Shown here: piece after piece, positions 48,282-55,687 of the stretch | How positions within the stretch are numbered: position 1 is the first letter of the stretch | How the letters are laid out: each line of letters starts with the position of its first letter | Source: Lachnoclostridium sp. An131 | GTDB taxonomy: Bacteria; Bacillota; Clostridia; Lachnospirales; Lachnospiraceae | Assembly: GCF_002160825.1 (NCBI RefSeq) | Contig: NZ_NFLI01000007.1 | Location: forward strand, 62,001-126,000 | Direction of reading: 5' to 3' | Length of the DNA stretch: 64,000 nt | Notes under the pieces: generated by a model | Databases searched by the model: none | Told to the model about the DNA's origin: nothing | What the model saw: the letters and a program-made list of their open reading frames with translations, nothing else | Translations under genes and position numbers: made by a program

Positions 48282-48339
48282 AAGTCTGTATGTCAGGGTA
48301 AGGGTAGAGAGACGGCTAGAATCGAGAAATATTCTGGAG

Positions 48340-49086
48340 TCAGCTGTGGTTTGTCCGGCTGTTCAGCGGGATTGTCAGCTTTCGCAGCTTTTCCTCTGAC
48401 GTCTCTGTATGCTTACTGTCGGAATAAATTTTGTTTTTAATAGCGAGCATCCGGGCATCTGTCTGGGCAATGATATCTGCGCATTCCTTTAATTCTTTGG
48501 ATACCTCTTCCGGATTTTCCACATCCTGCTTGTATTTCAGCGTGTGATCGACACTGGCCCAGAAATCCATAGCAATCGTGCGGATCTGAACCTCCACGCG
48601 CATAGCCTTTTTCTGGTTGGAAAAAAAGACCGGGATCTCAATGATAAGATGCAGGCTCCGATAGCCGTTGTCTTTGGGATTCTGAATGTAATCCTTCTTT
48701 TTGATGAGGGTTACGTCATCCTGCCGCAGAAGCATATCGGCTACTGCATAAATATCGTCAATAAAGGAGCAGATTACCCGCACGCCTGCCACATCGTTCA
48801 AAGCATTTTCTACGGACTCCACGCTGACAGGTTCTCCGTACCGCTGAAGCTTTTCTACGATGCTGATAGGCCTTTTGATACGTGAGGTGATAAATTCGAT
48901 GGGATTGCGTTTGTGATGGATGCTCAGCTCATCGTTTAAGACCTCAAGCTTGGTCCGGACCTCGCGGATGGCGCAGCTGTACCGCATCATGAGCTCCTGA
49001 AATTCAAAAGCCTGATTGACAAAATAGGTCTGGATATCAGGAAGGTTCGTGGTATCCAGGAAGGTTTTCTGAAGTTCGTTTTCCAT
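48340..49086 (-). CDS. Small alarmone synthetase (RelP/RelQ-type GTP pyrophosphokinase)
   Basis: A 248-residue single-domain (p)ppGpp synthetase lacking hydrolase, TGS and ACT domains. Seen on the minus strand: RIKRPISIVEKLQRYG, the metal/ATP region VAGVRVICSF, the G-loop-type KDYIQNPKDNGYRSLHLIIE and VEVQIRTIAMDFWASVDH. It would make ppGpp or pppGpp in response to transcriptional induction, for instance under wall stress. ATG 49086, with a leader hairpin and its own promoter upstream. RelP and RelQ cannot be separated confidently by eye. Confidence 0.92.
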   Translation of the reverse strand: MENELQKTFLDTTNLPDIQTYFVNQAFEFQELMMRYSCAIREVRTKLEVLNDELSIHHKRNPIEFITSRIKRPISIVEKLQRYGEPVSVESVENALNDVAGVRVICSFIDDIYAVADMLLRQDDVTLIKKKDYIQNPKDNGYRSLHLIIEIPVFFSNQKKAMRVEVQIRTIAMDFWASVDHTLKYKQDVENPEEVSKELKECADIIAQTDARMLAIKNKIYSDSKHTETSEEKLRKLTIPLNSRTNHS

Positions 49087-49120
49087 AAGGCTTCTCCGTT
49101 CGTTTCATACTTCTGATTTT

Positions 49121-49171
49121 AGGTTTTCCCGCTGCAGGGAAAGCGGGAGCCTTCCGGCAGCGGGAAAACCT
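49121..49171 (-). other. 5' leader hairpin of the alarmone synthetase gene
   Basis: AGGTTTTCCCGCTG (49121-49134) and CAGCGGGAAAACCT (49158-49171) are perfect 14-bp complements. On the minus strand the hairpin begins at about the transcription start predicted from the promoter at 49181-49209, so the mRNA would begin with this stem. That could stabilise the RNA or affect its control. Confidence 0.55.
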
Positions 49172-49180
49172 GCTTTTCCA

Positions 49181-49209
49181 AGTATAGCACATTCCGGAGA
49201 ACAGAAAAA
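49181..49209 (-). promoter_or_regulatory. Promoter of the alarmone synthetase gene
   Basis: Minus strand: TATACT -10 (49181-49186) with TGC extended -10, 17-base spacer, weak -35 TTTTTC (49204-49209). Confidence 0.5.
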
Positions 49210-49268
49210 GAGAGTTTATGGTCTTTTTAGAATCATTTAAAATAATTCACTTTCAGTTTACTTTTGCT

Positions 49269-49349
49269 CTATCCCTTTTTCAGCCCTTCCTCAAAAATGC
49301 TGAGCCCTGTCAGGCTGAGAAAAATAAGCGCCAGTACGATAAAATTCAT
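49269..49349 (-). CDS. Candidate 26-residue membrane peptide
   Basis: On the minus strand, an ATG at 49349 with a strong ribosome site (AAGGAGG, 6 bases upstream) opens a 26-residue peptide. It has a hydrophobic core, MNFIVLALIFLSLTGLSIF, and an EEGLKKG tail, ending in TAG at 49269. The hydrophobic stretch of 18 residues and charged C-terminus fit a small membrane protein. No homologue recognised. It lies upstream of the alarmone synthetase in the same direction and diverges from the AraC gene. Confidence 0.4.
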   Translation of the reverse strand: MNFIVLALIFLSLTGLSIFEEGLKKG

Positions 49350-49467
49350 GGTATGCCTCCTTTTTTGCAGAATAGCCTGCTTCCAGCTTCTCCGGCGTCA
49401 GGGAATCCAGAATTCCAGGCTCCCGTCCGGCCAGGGTTTTGATTTGATGAAACCATATGGAATACAA
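49291..49467 (-). CDS. Candidate 58-residue ORF overlapping the small membrane peptide
   Basis: A TTG at 49467, preceded on the minus strand by AGGGGGAAC, opens a 58-residue frame (MYSIWFHQIKTLAG, then LDSLTPEKLEAGYSAKKEAY) that stops within the smaller ORF. The composition is protein-like, but no family is recognised. If real, translation of the 26-residue peptide would be coupled by an internal ribosome site. Low confidence. Confidence 0.25.
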   Translation of the reverse strand: MYSIWFHQIKTLAGREPGILDSLTPEKLEAGYSAKKEAYHEFYRTGAYFSQPDRAQHF

Positions 49468-49610
49468 GAGCGTTCCCCCTTCCGGCTTTACTTACTGCCT
49501 TTTTATGATATAATTATAATGAATTAAAATGCTGAATAAAATATAGATAGCGATAAATTTTATAATTATATTGACAAAAAAGTAATTAAAATAGAAGTAA
49601 GGAGACGGAT

Positions 49611-50546
49611 ATGGAGATCAGCACGATCCGATTAAACAGAGATTTGCTTGAAAGCATAGAAGGACTTACAGTGGAATATCCATATGTGCTTCATCGAGTG
49701 AACCTGAAGACCACGAGGATTCCCTGGCACTGGCACGAGGAGATAGAATTTTTCTATGTCCGGGAGGGCAGGATGTGGCTTCGGACTGCCGGGCGCACCT
49801 GGCAGTTTGGCAAGGGTGAGGGATTTTTTATCAATACGAATGTGATGTGCAGCATGGGATGCGCTGAGGATGAAAGCCGCTGTCTGACGGATTCCCATGT
49901 GCTGCACAAGACGTTTCTGGGAGGGCATTTTAAAAGTGTCTTTGAGACAAAATATCTGGATCCGGTGCTGAAAAACCGCAGCCTGGAGATTCTGGAGCTG
50001 CGCGGCAGGACCGAGGGACAGCAGAGGATTCTGGCAAGGCTCCGGGAGGCGGCCAGTCTGCAGGATGGGAAGGATACGGAATTCCAGACGCGGAACCTGT
50101 TTTCAGAGATCTGGCTGCTGCTTCTGGGAGAACTCTCTTCTATAGAAGAATATGAAAGGCCTGCTGTGGATTTGGCGCGCCAGGAGCGGCTTCAGACTAT
50201 GCTGGCCTTTATCTGGCAGAATTATCAGAGAAGGATTACTCTGGACGAGATTGCGGCGGCCGCGCATGTGGGAGGCAGGGAGTGCCTGCGCTGTTTTCAA
50301 AGCTGTATGCAGAAGACACCCTTTGAGTACTTGCTGGAGTACAGGACGGAAATGAGCAAAAGGCTGTTGAGAGATACGCAGCTTTCCGTCATGGAGGTGG
50401 CGGCGGAGACAGGCTTTTCCAGCGCCGCATATTATGGAAAGATATTCCGGCGTCTCTGCGGTATGACTCCGGGAGCGTACCGGAGACAGGAAAAGCTGCA
50501 GGCGGCAAGACAGCCCTTGCAAATGGCAGAAAAATGTGTATACTGA
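49611..50546 (+). CDS. AraC family transcriptional regulator
   Basis: A 311-residue regulator with an N-terminal cupin-type sensor (PWHWHEEIEFFYVREGRMWL, HVLHKTFLG) and a C-terminal double helix-turn-helix (ITLDEIAAAAHVGG, TPFEYLLEYRTEMSKRLLRD, VMEVAAETGFSSAAYYGKIF and MTPGAYRR). Such proteins control sugar or stress genes near them, but the ligand is unknown. ATG 49611 follows AAGGAG. The AT-rich 49500-49600 region upstream probably holds promoters in both directions. Confidence 0.9.
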   Translation: MEISTIRLNRDLLESIEGLTVEYPYVLHRVNLKTTRIPWHWHEEIEFFYVREGRMWLRTAGRTWQFGKGEGFFINTNVMCSMGCAEDESRCLTDSHVLHKTFLGGHFKSVFETKYLDPVLKNRSLEILELRGRTEGQQRILARLREAASLQDGKDTEFQTRNLFSEIWLLLLGELSSIEEYERPAVDLARQERLQTMLAFIWQNYQRRITLDEIAAAAHVGGRECLRCFQSCMQKTPFEYLLEYRTEMSKRLLRDTQLSVMEVAAETGFSSAAYYGKIFRRLCGMTPGAYRRQEKLQAARQPLQMAEKCVY

Positions 50547-50550
50547 TAAT

Positions 50551-50583
50551 AGCTGCGCCCTCTTAAGGCGGGCTGCTTTTTGT
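50551..50583 (+). terminator. Terminator after the AraC gene
   Basis: GCGCCC and GGCGGGC pair imperfectly across TCTTAA, followed by TGCTTTTTG. Confidence 0.5.
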
Positions 50584-50645
50584 GTGTCCTGCTTGTCCGG
50601 GCGCAAGCGGCTGCAGATGAGGGCTGTGAAATCAAATGAGGATGA

Positions 50646-52241
50646 ATGAAAAAAATGGCGAATTATGTGAAAGAGATTGAAAAGAGAAGAACCTTTGCGA
50701 TTATTTCCCACCCTGATGCGGGAAAGACGACGCTGACAGAGAAATTTCTGCTTTACGGGGGCGCGATCAACCTGGCCGGCTCTGTAAAAGGAAAGGCTAC
50801 GGCCCGGCATGCTGTGTCTGACTGGATGGAGATTGAGAAAGAGAGAGGTATCTCGGTGACCTCTTCCGTGCTGCAGTTTAATTATGATAATTATTGTATC
50901 AACATTCTGGACACCCCGGGACACCAGGATTTCTCGGAGGATACCTACCGGACGCTGATGGCCGCGGATTCAGCCGTCATGGTCATCGACGGAAGCAAGG
51001 GCGTGGAGCCCCAGACACGGAAGCTGTTTAAGGTATGCGCCATGCGTCATATTCCGATCTTTACCTTTATCAATAAGATGGACCGGGATGCGATGGATAT
51101 CTTTGAGCTTCTGGACGATATTGAAAATGAGCTTGGCATCGCTACCTGTCCGATCAACTGGCCCCTTGGCTCCGGAAAGGAGTTTAAGGGCGTCTATGAC
51201 CGGAATGAGAGAAAGGTGCTGCTTTTTTCTGACACAGAGAAAGGAACAAAGGAAGGCGAGGAGCTGGATCTGTCTATCGAGGATCCGGATCTGGAAAAGA
51301 TTCTTGTGCCGGGACAGAAGGAAAAGCTGCTGGAGGATATCGAGCTTCTGGACGGGGCGTCGGCGGAATTTGATCAGGAGCTGGTGAGCAAAGGAGAGCT
51401 GTCGCCGGTATTCTTCGGCTCTGCCCTGACCAATTTCGGTGTAGAAACCTTTCTACGGCATTTCCTGAAGATGACGACCTCTCCGCTGCCGCGGCAGTCG
51501 GATACAGGGCTGATCGATCCGATGGAGGAAGAATTTTCAGCCTTTGTATTTAAGATTCAGGCCAACATGAATAAAGCGCACAGAGACAGAATTGCGTTCC
51601 TGCGTATCTGCTCCGGAAAGTTTACGGCGGGTATGGAGGTGTATCATGTGCAGGGAGGAAGAAAGCAACGTCTTTCCCAGCCCCAGCAGATCATGGCCCA
51701 GGACCGCAAGATTGTGGAGGAGGCCTACGCAGGCGATATTATCGGCGTCTTTGATCCGGGCATCTTTTCCATTGGAGATACGCTCTGCATGCCGGGAAAG
51801 ACGATCCGCTACGAAGGAATCCCTACCTTTGCGCCGGAGCATTTTGCAAGAGTGCGCCAGGTGGACACGATGAAGCGCAAGCAGTTTGTGAAGGGAATCG
51901 AGCAGATTGCACAGGAGGGCGCGATCCAGATTTTCCAGGAATTCAATACCGGTATGGAGGAGATCATCGTGGGAGTCGTGGGCGTGCTGCAGTTTGACGT
52001 GCTGGTTTACCGCCTGCAGAATGAATACAATGTGGAGATCAAGCTGGAGCCGCTGCCCTATGAGCATATCCGCTGGATTGAAAATGAGGATATCGACATG
52101 GATAAGCTGAAGGGAACCTCAGATATGAAGAAGATCAAGGACCTGAAGGGAAGGCCTCTTCTGATCTGGGTAAATGCCTGGAGCGTGGGCATGACTCTGG
52201 AGCGCAATCCGGGCCTGGAGCTTTCGGAATTTGGCCGTTAA
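50646..52241 (+). CDS. prfC: Peptide chain release factor 3
   Basis: GTPase that frees RF1/RF2 from the ribosome after termination, 531 residues. Seen: G1 SHPDAGKTTLTEKFL, the RF3 pattern VSDWMEIEKERGISVTSSVL, G3 DTPGHQDFSEDTYR, G4 NKMDRD, and elongation-factor-like domains II and III ending LELSEFGR. ATG 50646 follows GAGGATGA. Clear separation from EF-G by the length and the RGISVTSS motif. Confidence 0.95.
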   Translation: MKKMANYVKEIEKRRTFAIISHPDAGKTTLTEKFLLYGGAINLAGSVKGKATARHAVSDWMEIEKERGISVTSSVLQFNYDNYCINILDTPGHQDFSEDTYRTLMAADSAVMVIDGSKGVEPQTRKLFKVCAMRHIPIFTFINKMDRDAMDIFELLDDIENELGIATCPINWPLGSGKEFKGVYDRNERKVLLFSDTEKGTKEGEELDLSIEDPDLEKILVPGQKEKLLEDIELLDGASAEFDQELVSKGELSPVFFGSALTNFGVETFLRHFLKMTTSPLPRQSDTGLIDPMEEEFSAFVFKIQANMNKAHRDRIAFLRICSGKFTAGMEVYHVQGGRKQRLSQPQQIMAQDRKIVEEAYAGDIIGVFDPGIFSIGDTLCMPGKTIRYEGIPTFAPEHFARVRQVDTMKRKQFVKGIEQIAQEGAIQIFQEFNTGMEEIIVGVVGVLQFDVLVYRLQNEYNVEIKLEPLPYEHIRWIENEDIDMDKLKGTSDMKKIKDLKGRPLLIWVNAWSVGMTLERNPGLELSEFGR

Positions 52242-52358
52242 GGTATTCCCATTTTTCAGAAAGTATGATAGAATGAGAAAATAGAAAAAATATGTTCCGG
52301 CCCTCAGGCCAGACAGAAAAAGAATCGATGATTACCGGAATAGCAGGAGGTTTTTGAA

Positions 52359-52745
52359 ATGTCAAAGGAAGAAAAAAGAGGCGTTCATATGATACATGCC
52401 GACGGGCAGCTGGGAGAGGTGCAGATTGCAGACGAGGTAGTGGCTACGATTGCAGGCCTTGCAGCTACTGAGGTGGAGGGAGTGGCCTCCATGGCCGGAA
52501 ATATTACGAACGAGCTGATTGGAAAGCTGGGCGTAAAAAATCTGTCCAAGGGAGTTAAGGTTCTGGTGACAGACAGAAATGTGGACGTGGATCTGGCTTT
52601 GAATATTGATTACGGCTACAGCATTATGAAGGTGTCTGAAAAGGTCCAGGATCGCGTGAAAACCGCCATCGAGAACATGACGGGCCTGGAGGTTTCCATG
52701 GTCAATATCAGCATTGTCAATGTAAGTATGGACAAGGCAAAATAA
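52359..52745 (+). CDS. Asp23/Gls24 family envelope stress protein
   Basis: A 128-residue Asp23 domain protein (YqhY-like). Seen: LGEVQIADEVVATIAGLAAT, EVEGVASMAGN, VDLALNIDYGYSIMKVSEKV and ENMTGLEVSMVNISIVNVSM. In Bacillus YqhY is linked to acetyl-CoA carboxylase control and lies next to nusB, as here. Preceded by AGCAGGAGG. A weak promoter with TATGAT near 52264 is possible. Confidence 0.92.
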   Translation: MSKEEKRGVHMIHADGQLGEVQIADEVVATIAGLAATEVEGVASMAGNITNELIGKLGVKNLSKGVKVLVTDRNVDVDLALNIDYGYSIMKVSEKVQDRVKTAIENMTGLEVSMVNISIVNVSMDKAK

Positions 52746-52806
52746 TCAGGCGCGGGAGTTTTGCAGTCCTGCGGTGAAGGATACCCTGCCGGATGGCATA
52801 TTACAG

Positions 52807-52838
52807 AAGAGGCGGCTAGTATTAGTTGCCTCTCTTTG
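52807..52838 (+). terminator. Possible terminator between the Asp23-like gene and nusB
   Basis: AGAGGC (52808-52813) and GCCTCT (52828-52833) flank a 14-base loop, followed by CTTTGTT. The rest of 52746-52924 shows nothing clear. Confidence 0.4.
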
Positions 52839-52924
52839 TTCCCGCGGACAGCAGGGAGGACGCGGCTGGCTGCTTTCCGGCGGCGCTCCAGTTGTACAAT
52901 CAGGAAAAATCAGGACGGAAGAAT

Positions 52925-53377
52925 ATGAAAAGACGAGAGTTAAGAACACACATTTTTGAGCTGCTGTTTCGGGTAGAGTTCAATGACAGAGAAGAGATGC
53001 CGGAGCAGATGAGGCTGTTTTTTGAGAGTCTGCCGGAGCTTTCCCCGGAGGATCAGGCCTATATGGAAGAAAAATATGAGCGGATCATGGAGAAGCTGCC
53101 GGAGATCGACAGGCTTCTCGGAGAGACTGCGGAGGGATGGAAGGTGTCGCGTATGGGAAAAGCAGACCTTGCGATTCTCCGTCTGGCGGTCTATGAGATG
53201 GAGTTTGACGAGGATGTGCCTGTGGGCGTGGCGGTTAACGAGGCGGTAGAGCTGTCGAAGAGATTTGGCGGGGACGGTTCTCCTGCCTTTGTGAACGGTG
53301 TTCTCGGAAAAATCGGAAAGCAGGAAGAAAAGAAGTCTGCGGATTCTGAAAAGCCCGAGGCAGGAACGGCAGAATGA
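52925..53377 (+). CDS. nusB: Transcription antitermination factor NusB
   Basis: A 150-residue RNA-binding protein that, with NusE, promotes rRNA antitermination. Seen: MKRRELRTHIFELLFRVEF, WKVSRMGKADLAILRLAVYE, VPVGVAVNEAVELSKRFGG and SPAFVNGVLGKI. ATG 52925 is chosen, as NusB proteins begin with this basic helix; the frame upstream is not supported. Its stop overlaps the xseA start (ATGA). Confidence 0.95.
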   Translation: MKRRELRTHIFELLFRVEFNDREEMPEQMRLFFESLPELSPEDQAYMEEKYERIMEKLPEIDRLLGETAEGWKVSRMGKADLAILRLAVYEMEFDEDVPVGVAVNEAVELSKRFGGDGSPAFVNGVLGKIGKQEEKKSADSEKPEAGTAE

Positions 53378-54582
53378 AGAATGTCTATACCGTAGCTCAG
53401 GTGAACACCTATATCAAAAATATGTTCACCCAGGATTTTATGCTGAACCGGATCTATGTGAAGGGTGAAGTATCTAATTGTAAGTATCACGGTTCCGGGC
53501 ATATTTATTTTTCTCTGAAGGATGAGAGCGGAGCCCTGTCCTGCGTGATGTTCGCGGGTCAGAGAAAGGGGCTCTCTTTTCCCATGCGGGACGGTCAGAG
53601 AGTTATTGTTCTGGGAAGGGTCAGCGTCTATGAGCGCAGCGGAAGCTATCAGCTTTATGCCCAGGAGATTCTGCAGGACGGAACAGGGCGGCTCTACGAG
53701 GCGTACGAAAAGCTGAAGGCAGAGCTGGAGGAGATGGGAATGTTTGCACAGGAGTACAAGCAGCCCATTCCCTTTTATGTGAGACGGCTTGGCATCGTCA
53801 CAGCGCCTGCGGGCGCGGCGGTTCAGGATATCCGGAACATTGCCCTCCGGCGCAATCCCTATGTCCAGCTGATTCTGTATCCGGCCCAGGTGCAGGGAGA
53901 GGGAGCGGCTGACAGCATTGTAAGGGGAATAGAGGCTCTGGACGCTCTGAATCTGGATGTGCTGATTGTGGGAAGAGGCGGAGGCTCCATTGAGGATCTC
54001 TGGGCTTTCAACGAGGAAAAGGTGGCGAGAGCCATTTTTGAGTGCAGGACTCCGGTGATTTCCGCGGTAGGCCATGAGACGGACACGACGATTGCGGATT
54101 TTGTGGCGGATATGCGCGCGCCGACGCCTTCGGCGGCGGCGGAGCTTGCGGTGGCAGATATCCGGGAAATTCTGAACCGGATGGAAACCTATCAAAACCG
54201 GCTTTCCCAGGCCTTTTCCTGGAGGCTGGAGCAGTACCGCAGAAGGTTGGCGGAGCTTCAGAAGGGGCTTTCCCAGGCCAGCCCCAGGCAGCAGCTGTTT
54301 GAACGGCGGATGCGGGAGGCGGATCTGCAGAACCGGTTTTTCCAGGCCATGAAGGACAAGCTGGCGGACCGGAGAAGCCGGCTCGCGCTGCTGGCGGAGC
54401 GGCTGCACGGCCTTTCGCCTCTTTTAAAGCTGCAGCAGGGCTATTCTTACACAGAAGGCCCCGACGGCAGGGCGGTGACAGGGATTGCTCAGGTGGCGGA
54501 AGGAGAGCAAATCAGAGTTCATGTGACGGACGGCGTCTACACAGCGGTGGTGGAAAGCCGGACGGCGCTTAAGAGAGGATAG
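53374..54582 (+). CDS. xseA: Exodeoxyribonuclease VII large subunit
   Basis: A 402-residue nuclease subunit for single-stranded DNA ends. Seen: the N-terminal OB fold (VKGEVSNCKYHGSGHIYFSL, VMFAGQRKG), then GIVTAPAGAAVQDI, LDVLIVGRGGGSIEDLWAFN and ISAVGHETDTTIADFVAD, followed by the long coiled coil to the end. It begins in a 4-base overlap with nusB and precedes xseB by 3 bases, so the two subunits are coordinately made. Confidence 0.96.
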   Translation: MKNVYTVAQVNTYIKNMFTQDFMLNRIYVKGEVSNCKYHGSGHIYFSLKDESGALSCVMFAGQRKGLSFPMRDGQRVIVLGRVSVYERSGSYQLYAQEILQDGTGRLYEAYEKLKAELEEMGMFAQEYKQPIPFYVRRLGIVTAPAGAAVQDIRNIALRRNPYVQLILYPAQVQGEGAADSIVRGIEALDALNLDVLIVGRGGGSIEDLWAFNEEKVARAIFECRTPVISAVGHETDTTIADFVADMRAPTPSAAAELAVADIREILNRMETYQNRLSQAFSWRLEQYRRRLAELQKGLSQASPRQQLFERRMREADLQNRFFQAMKDKLADRRSRLALLAERLHGLSPLLKLQQGYSYTEGPDGRAVTGIAQVAEGEQIRVHVTDGVYTAVVESRTALKRG

Positions 54583-54585
54583 AAA

Positions 54586-54798
54586 ATGGCGGGAAAAAAG
54601 GAAAAGACTTTGGAGGAAGCGTTTGCAGAGCTGGACGAGATGCTGGTAAAGCTGGCCGACAGGGAGGTGTCCCTGGAGGAGTCGTTTGAAATTTACGCAG
54701 AGGGCACGAAGCTTTTGAAGTACTGCAGTGATAAGCTGGACAGGGTTGAGAAGAAAATGCTTGTGATGAATGAGGAGGGCGGTCTCGATGAATTTTAA
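54586..54798 (+). CDS. xseB: Exodeoxyribonuclease VII small subunit
   Basis: A 70-residue helical hairpin protein that wraps the XseA coiled coil. Seen: LEEAFAELDEMLVKLADREV and SLEESFEIYAEGTKLLKYCS. It starts 3 bases after xseA and overlaps ispA by 11 bases. Family length and position are typical. Confidence 0.94.
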   Translation: MAGKKEKTLEEAFAELDEMLVKLADREVSLEESFEIYAEGTKLLKYCSDKLDRVEKKMLVMNEEGGLDEF

Positions 54799-55672
54799 GG
54801 AAGAGCTTCAGAAAAGAACCGGAGAAATTGAGGAGCTTTTGAAGGCATGGCTCCCGGAAGAAACGGGCTTTCAGAAAACAGTGCTGGAGGCGATGAATTA
54901 CAGCGTGCTGGCCGGAGGCAAGCGGCTCCGTCCGATGCTGATGCAGGAAACCTTCCGGATGTTTGGAGGGGAGGGCAGGCTGATAGAGCCGTTTATGGCG
55001 GCGATCGAGATGATTCACACCTATTCCCTGGTGCACGACGATCTTCCGGCTATGGACAATGACGAGTACCGCAGGGGCAAGAAGACAACCCATGCAGTTT
55101 ATGGAGAAGCTATGGGCATTCTGGCGGGCGACGGGCTTTTGAATCTGGCCTTTGAGACTGCGTCGGAGGCCTTTTCGATGGAAATCAGTCCGCGTACGGC
55201 GAAGGCCTTTCAGATTCTTTCCCGCAAGGCCGGAATCTATGGCATGATCGGAGGCCAGGTTGTGGATGTGGAATCTGAAGGCCAGCCCTTATCCAGGGAA
55301 AAGCTGGACTTTATCTATAAGCTGAAGACGGGCGCGCTGATCGAATCCTCCATGATGATCGGAGCTGTGCTGGCAGGAGCTTCCGACGAGGAGGTGGCCG
55401 CCATTGAGCGTGTGGCGGGCGATGTGGGGCTGGCCTTCCAGATCCAGGATGATATTCTGGATGTGACCAGTACTCTGGAGGTGCTCGGAAAGCCGATTCA
55501 CAGCGATGACAAGAACCACAAGACCACCTATGTGACGCTGGAAGGGCTGGAGAAGGCGAAGGAGGACGTGGAGCGGATTTCTAAGAGGGCTCTGGAAACC
55601 TTGAAATCGCTGGATGCTGAGAATGCATTTCTGGAAGAGCTGATTCGGATGTTGATTACAAGAGAGAAATAG
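54788..55672 (+). CDS. ispA: Farnesyl diphosphate synthase (polyprenyl synthetase)
   Basis: A 294-residue all-helical prenyltransferase that condenses IPP with DMAPP and GPP to form FPP. Seen: GGKRLRPMLMQETF, the first Asp-rich motif DDLPAMDND, FQIQDDILDVTS (second Asp-rich motif, DDILD), and KTTYVTLEGLEKAKED. ATG 54788 lies inside xseB; the frame opens earlier without support. Adjacent dxs supplies the isoprenoid precursor pathway. Chain length is likely C15. Confidence 0.94.
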   Translation: MNFKEELQKRTGEIEELLKAWLPEETGFQKTVLEAMNYSVLAGGKRLRPMLMQETFRMFGGEGRLIEPFMAAIEMIHTYSLVHDDLPAMDNDEYRRGKKTTHAVYGEAMGILAGDGLLNLAFETASEAFSMEISPRTAKAFQILSRKAGIYGMIGGQVVDVESEGQPLSREKLDFIYKLKTGALIESSMMIGAVLAGASDEEVAAIERVAGDVGLAFQIQDDILDVTSTLEVLGKPIHSDDKNHKTTYVTLEGLEKAKEDVERISKRALETLKSLDAENAFLEELIRMLITREK

Positions 55673-55687
55673 GACAGGGGTGAGACC

